Shown piece by piece: positions 1 to 8,400 of a DNA stretch of 12,090 nucleotides. The notes below the pieces were generated by a model. That model searched no databases. It saw only the letters and a list, made by a program, of their open reading frames with translations, and was not told where the DNA came from. Source of the stretch: Pseudomonadota bacterium (GTDB lineage: Bacteria > Pseudomonadota > Gammaproteobacteria > Arenicellales > Poriferihabitantaceae); assembly GCA_024226105.1 (NCBI GenBank), contig JAAELZ010000057.1:1-12090 (forward strand). The letters are read 5' to 3'. The translations under genes and the position numbers were made by a program. Numbering within the stretch: the first letter of the stretch is position 1; each line of letters opens with the position of its first letter.

Positions 1-531
1 GACCAGGGCTTCGGCCTCCTGTATAACCTGGCCCACAGGGCGGCTTTCCAGGTCGCCGCGTAAGTCCGGAATGATACAGAAGGTGCAGCGGTGGTTACAG
101 CCTTCCGAGATTTTTAGATAAGCATAGTGCCGCGGTGTGAGCTTGATGCCGCCAGGCGGTAATAAATCAATATGCGGATCGTGAGCGGGTGGGCTGACCC
201 GGTGGATTGCCTGCATGACTTCGCGTTTGGCATGTGGCCCGGTTACGGCCAGTAGCCTGGGAAAGCGTTCCATCAGGGCCGGGTCTTTGGCCCCCAGGCA
301 GCCGGTGACGATAACTTTGCCATTTTCATTCAGAGCCTCTTCGATGGCTTCAAGTGATTCGGCTATCGCTTCGTTTATAAAACCGCAGGTATTGACCACC
401 ACTACATCCGCACCTTCGTAACCCGTGCTGATACCGTAACCTTCGGCGCGCAGTTCGGTCAGTATTTGTTCAGAGTCCACCAGGGCTTTGGGACAACCCA
501 GGCTGACGAAACCTACAGATGATTTTTTCAT
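1..531 (-). CDS. rimO: Ribosomal protein S12 methylthiotransferase RimO (N-terminal 177 residues, runs off left edge)
   Basis: Radical-SAM enzyme of the MiaB/RimO family. In the cytoplasm it adds a methylthio group to the conserved aspartate of ribosomal protein S12. My own translation from the ATG at 529-531 gives 177 codons to the window edge. The N-terminal UPF0004 domain carries its three Fe-S cysteines at C13 (VSLGCPK), C49 (NTCGF) and C78 (VTGC). The radical-SAM cluster motif CNHRCTFC follows at C145, C149 and C152. The next segment, IIPDLRGDLESRP, is typical of RimO rather than MiaB. The radical-SAM core, the TRAM domain and the stop lie outside the window. The gene is 108 bp downstream of ppsR on the same strand, and I see no strong Shine-Dalgarno sequence before the ATG. 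The identification is secure from the motifs. Confidence 0.95.
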   Translation of the reverse strand, partial: MKKSSVGFVSLGCPKALVDSEQILTELRAEGYGISTGYEGADVVVVNTCGFINEAIAESLEAIEEALNENGKVIVTGCLGAKDPALMERFPRLLAVTGPHAKREVMQAIHRVSPPAHDPHIDLLPPGGIKLTPRHYAYLKISEGCNHRCTFCIIPDLRGDLESRPVGQVIQEAEALV

Positions 532-639
532 GTTCTAGTAGTTCTAGGTTGTGTTGCGTTGTTCAGCTGTGTTTTGAAAATCAATCGTGGGTGACCCCTT
601 TTGATTCCCTTTGATTTGGCCCCTTTGACTAAAGGTTTA
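532..639 (-). other. Gap between ppsR and rimO with short degenerate repeats
   Basis: This 108-bp stretch separates the ppsR stop from the rimO start. Read on the plus strand, 590-629 contains three related units built on CCCCTTTTGATT, CCCTTTGATT and CCCCTTTGACT. This resembles remnants of the dispersed 'AAAGGGGTCA' type repeats found in many gammaproteobacterial gaps (resemblance from memory only). On the minus strand just before rimO there is a doubled TAGAAC (CTAGAACTACTAGAAC). I see no convincing promoter or terminator, so ppsR and rimO could be cotranscribed. Confidence 0.35.
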
Positions 640-1488
640 TTACAAATAACTCACCTCAAGATTCATGCGGTGCACGATCAGGCTGGCCAGTTCCTCTATG
701 GACATCGCGGTTGAGTCCGCATGCGGAATCCGGTAGCGTTTGTAAAACTGTTGCGCCTGCAATACTTCCTGGCGGCACTGATTCAGTGCTGAATATTCAG
801 AGTTGGCACGGCGTTTTTGCCGTATCTTGTGTAGTTGCAGGGGATCAATGGTCAGGCCAAACAGTTTTTCCCGGCTCTCAATCAGAGCATCCGGCAGCGT
901 GCCCTTTTCAAAATCGTCGTCCGCAAGCGGATAGTTTGCGGTATTGAGGCCATAGTGCAGCGCCATGTACAGGCTGGTAGGGGTCTTGCCGGCGCGGGAT
1001 ACCCCGACCAGAATCAAATCTGCTTTATGGTAATCCCCAGTTCTAACGCCATCATCGTAGCGCATGGAGAAATTGATTGCATCAATGCGGTGCATGTAGT
1101 CATGCTCTCCGGTGCCCGACATGCCGTGGGCCTGGCCGACTTTATGTGAAGAATCAGACATTAAATGATGTTCCAGCCTGTGAATGAAGGGCTCTATCAA
1201 ATCAATCACGATGCCTTTAGATGTTTCCAGTTCGTGGGTGTAATTGTTGTCCATAAATGAGGTAAATACCAGTGGGTGAACTTTATGGGCCTTATAGGAA
1301 TGATTAATTTGTCTTATGCATGATTTAACCTTATCATCCGCGTCAACAAACGGTATGGTGTGCCGCTCGAATTGAATATTTGGGAATTGTGAGAGCAGTG
1401 AATGCGCCATGGTGCCGGCTGTCACGCCTGTTCGATCCGAGAGGATAAATGCCGGGCAGACAGGATTTTCTGTATTTTTTAATGTCAT
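640..1488 (-). CDS. ppsR: Phosphoenolpyruvate synthase regulatory protein (PpsR family, DUF299)
   Basis: Bifunctional regulator of PEP synthase. In this family the protein inactivates PpsA by ADP-dependent phosphorylation of a threonine near the catalytic histidine, and reactivates it by Pi-dependent dephosphorylation. At 282 residues it is close to the E. coli homologue YdiA (277). Family features are visible in order: the N-terminal strand FILSDRTGVTAGTMAHSLL, PLVFTSF near residue 75, the P-loop-like GVSRAGKT at residues 162-169 followed by PTSLYMA, KLFGLTIDP, and the QCRQEVLQAQ region near the C-terminus. It is divergent from ppsA, the gene for its expected target, with only 35 bp between the two start codons. 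The TAA stop is at 640-642. The start matches the family N-terminus. The ribosome binding site is weak (AGTAG before the ATG). Function is assigned by family and neighbourhood; the biochemistry is inferred. Confidence 0.95.
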   Translation of the reverse strand: MTLKNTENPVCPAFILSDRTGVTAGTMAHSLLSQFPNIQFERHTIPFVDADDKVKSCIRQINHSYKAHKVHPLVFTSFMDNNYTHELETSKGIVIDLIEPFIHRLEHHLMSDSSHKVGQAHGMSGTGEHDYMHRIDAINFSMRYDDGVRTGDYHKADLILVGVSRAGKTPTSLYMALHYGLNTANYPLADDDFEKGTLPDALIESREKLFGLTIDPLQLHKIRQKRRANSEYSALNQCRQEVLQAQQFYKRYRIPHADSTAMSIEELASLIVHRMNLEVSYL

Positions 1489-1523
1489 TTTGACTACTTA
1501 TTAATTGATCGGGAGTTACATTC
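1489..1523. promoter_or_regulatory. Very short divergent ppsR/ppsA intergenic region
   Basis: Only 35 bp separate the ppsR ATG (minus) from the ppsA GTG (plus). The region is AT-rich (TTGACT at 1490-1495, ATTAATTGATC just after) but I cannot place a well-spaced -35/-10 pair in it. Promoters for both genes probably extend into the opposite gene's coding region. That two promoters are present follows from the layout and is not seen directly. Confidence 0.4.
1511..1515 (+). promoter_or_regulatory. Ribosome binding site that fixes the GTG start of ppsA
   Basis: GGGAG lies 8 nt upstream of the GTG at 1524, which is good spacing. It supports this non-ATG start, whose product begins MSTSTSKG and reaches the conserved PEVGGKNASLGEM segment at a normal distance. 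Confidence 0.6.
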
Positions 1524-3938
1524 GTGAGTACGAGTACTAGTAAGGGTGTGGGCACAGGCGAAAGCAGGGCAATTCGTTGGTTTTCTGATTTAAGAATGCA
1601 CGACGTACCCGAAGTAGGCGGCAAAAACGCTTCTTTGGGCGAGATGATCTCTAATTTAACATCGCTGGGTATCAAAGTACCAGACGGATTTGCAACGACC
1701 GCCGACGCATACCGGGAATTTCTCGCTTATCAGGGGCTGGATCGCAAAATTAATGCGATGCTTGACGACCTGGATGTGGATGATGTCAATGCCCTGGTTA
1801 TCGCGGGTGGAACCATACGCAAAATGGTTATGGAAGCTCCCCTGCCGGAATCACTGGAGAAAGATATCCGTGAAGCCTACCAGACACTTAATCCGGATGA
1901 TCAGGGTCAGGTTGCCGTGCGCTCCTCGGCTACCGCTGAAGATTTACCCGAAGCTTCGTTCGCCGGACAGCAGGAATCCTTTTTAAATATTTCTGGTATT
2001 GACCAGGTTCTGGCCGCGGTAAAGGAAGTATTTGCCTCGCTGTTCAATGATCGGGCGATTGCCTACCGCGTACATCAGGGTTTTGCTCATGCAGATGTCG
2101 CCCTGTCGGCGGGTATTCAGCGTATGGTGCGCAGTGATCTGGGGGCCAGTGGCGTGATGTTTACCATCGATACCGAATCGGGTTTTAATGAGGCGGTGTT
2201 TATTACTTCTTCCTGGGGTCTGGGAGAATGTGTAGTACAGGGCTCGGTTAATCCGGACGAGTTTTATGTCTACAAACAGGCATTGAAAGAAGGTCGCCCG
2301 GCCATTTTGCGCCGCAATCGTGGCTCAAAGCTGATCAAAATGACCTATGCCGAAGGTGCGAGCGAAGGCGCACATCATAAAACCGTACAAACCGTAGATG
2401 TCGATGAAGCGGATCAAAACCGTTTTTCAATTAACGATGACGAGGTCATGCAACTCGGTAAAATGGCGGTCATTATTGAAGCGCATTACCAGCGCCCGAT
2501 GGATGTTGAATGGGGCCGAGACGGCCTGAGTGGCGAAATCCTGATTCTACAGGCGCGCCCTGAAACCGTGGAAAGCCGTGCCAATAAGCAGGTATTGGAA
2601 CGCTATCATATGAATGAGCAGGGTGAAGTACTCACTACCGGGCGTAGTATTGGCCAGAAAATTGGTTCGGGCGTGGTACGCATTGTGCCTTCGATTGCTG
2701 ATCTGGACAAAGTACAGGAAGGTGACGTGCTGGTAACGGATATGACCGATCCGGACTGGGAACCGGTGATGAAACGCGCTTCGGCGATTGTTACTAACCG
2801 TGGCGGGCGCACCTGTCACGCGGCTATTATTGCACGGGAAATGGGTGTGCCAGCGGTGGTGGGTTGTGGAAATGCGACTGAAATGGTGCCCGATGGTAGC
2901 GAGGCCACGGTGTCCTGCGCAGAAGGCGATACGGGTTACATTTACAAGGGTTTGCTGGATTTTGAATTAAAAATCATTGATCTTGATGGCCTGCCTGAGC
3001 TGCCATTTAAAATAATGATGAATGTCGGTAACCCGGAGCGCGCCTTTTCATTCTCAAGGCTGCCAAACGCGGGTGTTGGCCTGGCGCGACTCGAGTTTGT
3101 GATTAACAATACCATCGGCATTCATCCGCGAGCCTTGCTCGATTACGATACCATGCCCGAGGACGTCAGACAGATTATCGATATGGCGATGGCCGGTTAT
3201 AAAGATCCGGTTGATTTTTACGTGGAGAAACTGGTGGAGGGCATCTCTTCGCTGGCCGCGGCCTTCGCTCCCGAGCGTGTAATTGTGCGCATGTCGGATT
3301 TTAAATCCAACGAATACGCCAACATGGTCGGCGGCGATATATATGAGCCGGATGAAGAAAACCCGATGATTGGTTTTCGTGGTGCTTCGCGATATATCGA
3401 TGATACCTTCCGGCCCTGCTTTGAACTTGAGTGCCGTGCGATGAAAAAGGTACGCGACGAAATGGGCCTGACCAACGTGGAACTGATGGTGCCATTTGTT
3501 CGTACCACGGGTGAAGCTGAACAGGTGATTGAATTGCTGGCCGAAAACGGTTTAAAGCGTGGCGAAAACGGGCTCAAAATTATTATGATGTGTGAAATTC
3601 CGTCGAATGCTCTGCTGGCAGATGATTTTCTCGAGTTTTTCGACGGTATGTCGATTGGATCAAACGATCTGACTCAGTTGAGCCTGGGGCTCGATCGTGA
3701 TTCCGGCCTGATCGCACACCTGTTTAATGAGCGTGACCCGGCGGTCAAAGCATTATTTAGCATGGCGATCAATGCCTGTAAGGCAAAGGAAAAATACATC
3801 GGTATTTGCGGTCAGGGTCCGTCAGATTACCCGGACCTGGCGCGCTGGCTGATGGAGCAGGGGATCGATAGCGTGTCGCTGAATCCGGATACCGTGGTTG
3901 AGACCTGGTTGTATCTGGCGGGTGAAAGTCCGGATTAG
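1524..3938 (+). CDS. ppsA: Phosphoenolpyruvate synthase (pyruvate, water dikinase)
   Basis: Gluconeogenic enzyme that converts pyruvate, ATP and water to PEP, AMP and phosphate in the cytoplasm. At 804 residues it is slightly longer than E. coli PpsA (792). Domains in order: an N-terminal ATP-grasp-like nucleotide-binding domain (about 20-360, including VGGKNASLGEM, VRSSATAEDLPEASFAGQQ and QARPET), a mobile phosphohistidine domain (about 385-475) with GGRTCHAA, and a C-terminal PEP/pyruvate-binding barrel (about 490-795) with GSNDLTQLSLGLDRDS and GICGQGPSDYP. The phospho-carrier histidine is H432, the active-site cysteine near the C-terminus is C762, and T430 sits at the position targeted by PpsR-type regulators. 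Translation starts at GTG behind GGGAG. ppsR lies divergently upstream and an intrinsic terminator follows the stop. I see no truncation or missing key residue. Confidence 0.97.
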   Translation: MSTSTSKGVGTGESRAIRWFSDLRMHDVPEVGGKNASLGEMISNLTSLGIKVPDGFATTADAYREFLAYQGLDRKINAMLDDLDVDDVNALVIAGGTIRKMVMEAPLPESLEKDIREAYQTLNPDDQGQVAVRSSATAEDLPEASFAGQQESFLNISGIDQVLAAVKEVFASLFNDRAIAYRVHQGFAHADVALSAGIQRMVRSDLGASGVMFTIDTESGFNEAVFITSSWGLGECVVQGSVNPDEFYVYKQALKEGRPAILRRNRGSKLIKMTYAEGASEGAHHKTVQTVDVDEADQNRFSINDDEVMQLGKMAVIIEAHYQRPMDVEWGRDGLSGEILILQARPETVESRANKQVLERYHMNEQGEVLTTGRSIGQKIGSGVVRIVPSIADLDKVQEGDVLVTDMTDPDWEPVMKRASAIVTNRGGRTCHAAIIAREMGVPAVVGCGNATEMVPDGSEATVSCAEGDTGYIYKGLLDFELKIIDLDGLPELPFKIMMNVGNPERAFSFSRLPNAGVGLARLEFVINNTIGIHPRALLDYDTMPEDVRQIIDMAMAGYKDPVDFYVEKLVEGISSLAAAFAPERVIVRMSDFKSNEYANMVGGDIYEPDEENPMIGFRGASRYIDDTFRPCFELECRAMKKVRDEMGLTNVELMVPFVRTTGEAEQVIELLAENGLKRGENGLKIIMMCEIPSNALLADDFLEFFDGMSIGSNDLTQLSLGLDRDSGLIAHLFNERDPAVKALFSMAINACKAKEKYIGICGQGPSDYPDLARWLMEQGIDSVSLNPDTVVETWLYLAGESPD

Positions 3939-3962
3939 CCCCGGCCAGTCTATGCTCAATTC

Positions 3963-3996
3963 AAAGCCCCGTGGCATTCGTGTTCCGGGGCTTTTT
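3963..3996 (+). terminator. Rho-independent terminator after ppsA
   Basis: A 9-bp perfect stem, AAAGCCCCG (3963-3971) with CGGGGCTTT (3986-3994), encloses a 14-nt loop and runs into a T-tract (3992-3996). It begins about 25 bp after the ppsA TAG and is read in the direction of ppsA. Confidence 0.85.
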
Positions 3997-4051
3997 AATA
4001 ACAGGCAGCCGGGTGCTTTTCTTTGGGGCCGGAAAAACGTTAATATGGGGC

Positions 4052-4315
4052 ATGTCGAATTCAATACTCCCTTTGCTGGTTTGCCCGCTTACCAAGCAGG
4101 ACCTGTTTTTGCTCAAGGGCGAAAAAGCAAAACTGTTAACCGCGGCACTGGATAACGGGGAGTTGCGGTATATTGACGGGACAAAGCTGTCTTCGGAGCT
4201 GGATGACGTGCAGTTTCTGATCACAAAAAATGCCCATCATCTGTACAGCATGATTAGCGGCATTCCTGTTTTGCTGGAATCCAGACAAATCGATATGCAG
4301 AGTTTGCAGATATAA
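4052..4315 (+). CDS. Trm112-like / UPF0434 (YcaR-type) family protein
   Basis: Small 87-residue protein of the Trm112-like family. Eukaryotic Trm112 is a small partner subunit of methyltransferases; bacterial members are mostly uncharacterised. The N-terminus LPLLVCPLTKQDL matches the family start (…CPLTKG.L or CPVC.G.L), and the C-terminus FLITKNAHHLYSMISGIPVLLE matches the characteristic '…AYP…GIP.LL' block. E. coli YcaR, as I recall it, is about 60 residues, so about 25 extra residues lie between the two blocks here (about 22-55). Only the first cysteine is present (C11), so a complete zinc ribbon is unlikely. The ATG at 4052 is chosen because the family sequence begins there; an in-frame ATG at 3971 would start inside the ppsA terminator. 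GGGG ends only 1 nt before the ATG, so the ribosome binding site is poor. The gene is convergent with csiV, 23 bp away. Confidence 0.8.
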   Translation: MSNSILPLLVCPLTKQDLFLLKGEKAKLLTAALDNGELRYIDGTKLSSELDDVQFLITKNAHHLYSMISGIPVLLESRQIDMQSLQI

Positions 4316-4338
4316 ATAAAGTACGCTGGCCAACGATG

Positions 4339-5148
4339 TTACGAAGATTGCGGCGCGGGTTCTTGTATTGGTTTAACGCTTAAAATGACGCCGAAACGGG
4401 AGTGGTCGAAATAGTGGATTTCATTCAATTTTAATTTTCGTTGTTCATCCATAAAGTAGTGAACAATAACCGGCTCGGGAACGGGTTCGAGCAGGTAATC
4501 ACTTCCGTAATCGGTTGATGTATAGGGTGTATCGAAAACGGGTGCCGGAATATCTTCCGGCTCATCCTCATTTTCAAGCAGGCTTTCCGGCAGTATTTCG
4601 TCTGGTACATAGGTTAAATTTACTTCTGCAAAAAGCAGGTTGGGTGCGTAGACCCGAATTACGCCTTTCATGTGTGAGGTCAACGTATTGATCAGGGGTG
4701 AGGTATTGTAGTCCGCCTCGGATTGATTCCAGCTCAATGTTTGCAGAATGTCGTGATCAGGGCTTTCCTCCAGCGTATCAGCAATAGCTTGCAGCTCAAG
4801 CAGGTCTGAGGAGATGATGGTTTTAATAACCTGTTCATCGTTGGAAAGATCGGCCGATTCAGGTGTTTCGGTTGTTGTGGTTATTTCGGCCTGTGCAGTC
4901 ACATTGGCCGCTTTATTCTCAATTGCCTCTTCGCGTGCCTGCGTGGCTTCGACAGCCTGTTGGTACAGCCTGTCCAACTTGTTTTGCGCTTTGATATTAC
5001 GCGGGGCTTTATCATCCCATTGCTCAGCGGGGCGCTCGACAGGCACTGCATTAGTGAAAATAATGGCCTCAACGCTGTAGTCGCGTGCAAAGCTTTGCAG
5101 GGGAATGAGTGTTGCAAACAGGACGGTGAGCGCGGTTCTAAGATTCAT
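4339..5148 (-). CDS. csiV: CsiV-family envelope protein, gene downstream of mfd
   Basis: 269-residue protein with a signal peptide: MNLRTALTVLFATLIPLQSFA, predicted cleavage after A21, giving a periplasmic or envelope location. The mature N-terminus DYSVEAIIF and the C-terminal block YFMDEQRKLKLNEIHYFDH followed by RFGVILSVKP are signatures of the CsiV family (DUF2803 type). The Vibrio member is reported to bind peptidoglycan and to matter for cell-shape integrity. The central part (about 55-130 and 185-225) is acidic, low in complexity and poorly conserved. The family is commonly found beside mfd, as here, but a 272-bp repeat-filled gap separates the two genes. The only in-frame start is the ATG at 5148, since a stop lies four codons upstream. 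The preceding AGGGG directly abuts the ATG, so initiation may be weak. Family assignment is firm; the cell-shape role in this organism is inferred. Confidence 0.85.
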   Translation of the reverse strand: MNLRTALTVLFATLIPLQSFARDYSVEAIIFTNAVPVERPAEQWDDKAPRNIKAQNKLDRLYQQAVEATQAREEAIENKAANVTAQAEITTTTETPESADLSNDEQVIKTIISSDLLELQAIADTLEESPDHDILQTLSWNQSEADYNTSPLINTLTSHMKGVIRVYAPNLLFAEVNLTYVPDEILPESLLENEDEPEDIPAPVFDTPYTSTDYGSDYLLEPVPEPVIVHYFMDEQRKLKLNEIHYFDHSRFGVILSVKPIQEPAPQSS

Positions 5149-5177
5149 CCCCTGAGTATATCAGTAGACCCTGGTTC

Positions 5178-5243
5178 AAAACACAGAGACCACAAAAACC
5201 ACAGAGAAAAGCAATTTTTTTATCCTCTGTGGTCTGTGTGTTT
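5178..5243. repeat. CACAGAG-type palindromic repeat, copy 1 (mfd-csiV gap)
   Basis: Imperfect inverted repeat. The left arm contains AAACACAGAGACCACA, then a second CCACAGAG (5199-5206). The right arm CCTCTGTGGTCTGTGTGTTT is complementary to these units. The inner stem CCACAGAG/CTCTGTGG (5199-5206 with 5225-5232) is perfect. It shares its core with the repeats at 9001-9069 and 10439-10466, so it belongs to a dispersed family and is not a gene-specific structure. Confidence 0.7.
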
Positions 5244-5267
5244 AAGATGGGGTTATAAAAATGCTTT

Positions 5268-5353
5268 GCAGGGTAGATAAGCATTAGCGCATCCACCTTT
5301 CTCTTTGTAAAACTAACTGTTACGGTGGATGCGCTCCGCTTATCCACCCTACG
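5268..5353. repeat. Long palindromic repeat with GCGCATCCACC arms (second repeat family)
   Basis: Left arm 5268-5297 (GGGTAGATAAGC … AGCGCATCCACC) and right arm 5324-5353 (GGTGGATGCGCT … GCTTATCCACCCTACG) are reverse complements over about 30 bp, with one indel and a few mismatches, around a 26-nt spacer. This matches a widespread type of gammaproteobacterial intergenic repeat (…GTAGGGTGGATAAG… from memory). It lies about 25 bp from the CACAGAG palindrome, so two unrelated repeats sit side by side between the stop of mfd and the start of csiV. Confidence 0.7.
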
Positions 5354-5420
5354 CCAGATATTTTGCGACACCCTCTTTAGGGGGAAAGTGTTTGCTCTAT
5401 CAAGCTTGTGTTATATCGTT

Positions 5421-8400
5421 TTAGGAAGTGAGTTTTGTCAGCAGTTGTTCAACAAAAGAAAAGCGTTGTTCAGCACTTTCCAGGTTCGCTTCAAACTCCA
5501 GCTCGCTCGCGCTGACGAGTTTATAGGTGCGTGGTGCCTGTTGAATAAGGGCTATTATTTCGCTGATATCGAGCGGCGGGTTCTGGATGAAACTAACAAT
5601 GCCACCGTCCTCATCAACATCGATTTTTCGGATTCCCAGGGGGCGTGCCTTTAGTTTTAGCAGGCTGAGGCGAAACAGGTATTTGGCGCTATCCGGCAGC
5701 AGGCCAAAGCGGTCGATGGATTCGATTTCAAGCTCTTTGAGTTCTTCTTTATCCCCGGCGCTGGAAATGCGTTTATACATCAGCAGGCGCATGTGCACAT
5801 CAGGTAAATAATCGTCTGGAAAAAGTGCTGGAAAACCCATGTGAATTTCGGTGTCCAGAATTTCAGCTTCGATGATTTTGCTGTCAGCCGTGTCATCGGC
5901 GTTTTTCTGAATCGAAGCGATTGCCCGGTTCAGATAATCGCTGTAAAGCGTAAAGCCTACATCATCAATCAGGCCGCTCTGGGTTTCGCCCAGTAACTCA
6001 CCGGCACCGCGAATCTCGAGATCGTGGGAAGCCAGAGAGAAGCCGGCCCCCAGATCTTCAAGTTGTGAAATGGCATGCAGCCTCTTTCCCGCATCTTTGC
6101 TGACATGCTTTAGTTCAGGCACAAGCAGGTAAGCAAATGCCTGATGGTGTGACCGCCCTACGCGCCCGCGCAATTGATGCAGTTGCGCCAGGCCAAATTT
6201 GTCTGCACGGTTAATGACGATGGTATTGGCTGAAGGGATATCAATCCCGCTTTCGATGATGGTTGTGGCGACCAGCACGTTGATTTGCTGATGATAGAAA
6301 TCGCGCATGACCTTTTCAAGTTGCAATTCACTCATCTGGCCGTGGGCATAGTCAATTTTTGCTTCGGGTATCAGGGCCTGCAATTCCTCGCTTAGCCGCT
6401 GAATTGTTTTGACCTCATTGTGCAGGAAGTACATCTGCCCTCCCCGATGGATCTCCCGCAGGCAGGCTTCACGAATGATGGCATCGTTGTAATCCATAAC
6501 AAATGTTTTGATCGACAGGCGTTGCGCGGGCGGGGTGGCAATGATTGAAATCTCGCGCAAACCCGCCATGGTCATATTCAGGGTGCGCGGGATGGGCGTC
6601 GCGGTCAGGGTTAGAATGTCAACTTCTGTCCTGAGTTTTTTCAGACGTTCTTTCTGGCGCACACCAAAGCGGTGCTCCTCATCAATAATAACCAGCCCGG
6701 GGTTTTTGATTTTTACGTCGTTCTGGATTAAACGGTGGGTGCCGATGACGATATCGACTGTTCCCCTGGCCAGTCTTTCCAGCGTTTCCCGGGTTTCTTT
6801 TGCGCTGCTAAATCGTGATAACAGGGCCACTTCGATTGGCATTTCGGCAAAGCGATCTCGAAACGATTCAAAATGCTGTTGAGCGAGCAGGGTGGTCGGC
6901 ACCAGCATGACAACCTGTTTGCGGTTGTAGGCGGCAATAAATGCGGCGCGCATGGCGACCTCGGTTTTCCCAAAGCCGACGTCGCCGCAGACCAGCCGGT
7001 CCATGGGTTGGCCGGAGCGCAAATCTTTCAGCACTTCGTCAATCGCACGAGCCTGGTCGTGGGTTTCCTCAAAGCCAAAGCGCTCTACAAAATAGCTGTA
7101 ATCTTCCGCGGGAACTTGAAAGGCGACGCCGGGGCGCGCCTGTCTGGCCGCCTGAAGTTGCAGCAGTTCAACCGCAACATCGTAGGATTTTTCACGGGCC
7201 TTGTTTTTGGCGCGCTCCCATTGTGGGCTGCCGAGTTTATGCAGCGGGGCCAACTCCGGGTCACCGCCGACGAAACGACTAATCAAATTCAGCGACTGGA
7301 TCGGTACATAGAGTTTGTCAGCGCCCTGATACTCGATCATCAGGAATTCTTCATCATAATCATCGACATTGAGCACCTGCAGGCCCTGGTAGCGCCCTAC
7401 TCCGTGGTCTATGTGTACAACCGGTGCGCCAATTTGCAGCTCCGCCAGTGAACGAATTATCGCTTCCGGATCCTGGGCGGTGGATTTTTTTCGCTGGCGT
7501 CGCTGGAAGACCTTTTCACCGTATAACTGGCCCTCGGTAATGATCTCCAGTTTGGGTGAGTTAAGGGTTAAGCCGCGATCCAGTGGCGCGACCACGATGC
7601 TGATATAGTCATCCGCCATAACACCGCCCGCACGGACAAACTCGGCCCAGTTATTGACCGGGTCGGGCAATATATCGTGCTCAACCAAAACGCCGCTCAG
7701 GGCTTCTTTACGCCCCGCCGTTTCTACAGCGATCAGCACGGGATGTGTTTTTTCGCGGAGGCTTGTAGAAAACTCGCCATACGGGGAGGGCGATTTAACG
7801 TTGACGCTGTAGTCACCCGGTGGTTTGCAGGGTGCGGCCCAATCCACGTTCTTCCTTGTTTGTGCAAAATGCATCACCTGAGGGCGTGTTTTTAATTCGG
7901 CACTATACTGTTGCTGATTGAGATACAGGCGTTCAGGGGGAAGAATTTTGCGATTAATATCATGCCGACGGGTCTCAAAGCGATCGCTGATTTGCGCCAG
8001 TATTGCCTGTACCTGTGTCTGGTGATCGCCTTCGAGAATGAATAGCGTATTGTCCGGCGCATATTCGAACAAGGTTGCAGTCTGGTCATAGAACAGCGGG
8101 AGATAGTATTCAATTCCCGAGGTCGGGTTGCCCTTGCTGGTTTCTTCATAGACCAGTTGTTTGGCGGGATCACCTTCAAATTCTGCGCGAAATGCATTCC
8201 GAAACGTCTTAATGCCCGCTTCGGTAAAGGGAATTTCGCGCGCAGGCAACAGAAATATATGCTCAGCCACTCCGGTGGAACGTTGCGTATCCGGGTCGAA
8301 ATAGCGAATAGTATCGATTTCATCACCAAACATATCCAGGCGAAAGGGTTGGCGGGTTCCCATGGCAAAAATATCGACAATACCACCGCGAATGGTAAAT

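Noticed and set aside
3971..4051. Upstream in-frame start giving the Trm112-like protein 27 more residues
   Set aside because: The ATG at 3971 lies inside the stem-loop of the ppsA terminator, and family similarity begins just after the ATG at 4052.
5138..5371. Minus-strand open frame of 77 codons between mfd and csiV
   Set aside because: Nearly all of it is translated from the two palindromic repeats and it overlaps the csiV start; no domain is recognisable.
5371..5384. Small CCCTCTTTAGGGG hairpin downstream of the mfd stop
   Set aside because: The stem is only about 4 bp and no T-tract follows it on the minus strand, so it does not qualify as an intrinsic terminator.
5325..5654. Plus-strand open frame of 109 codons
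   Set aside because: It begins in the GCGCATCCACC repeat and runs antisense into the mfd 3' end; the mfd frame is clearly the coding one.
6873..7451. Plus-strand open frame of 192 codons inside mfd
   Set aside because: It is the longest antisense frame but lies fully opposite the conserved RNA-polymerase-binding and Walker A region of Mfd and has no family features.
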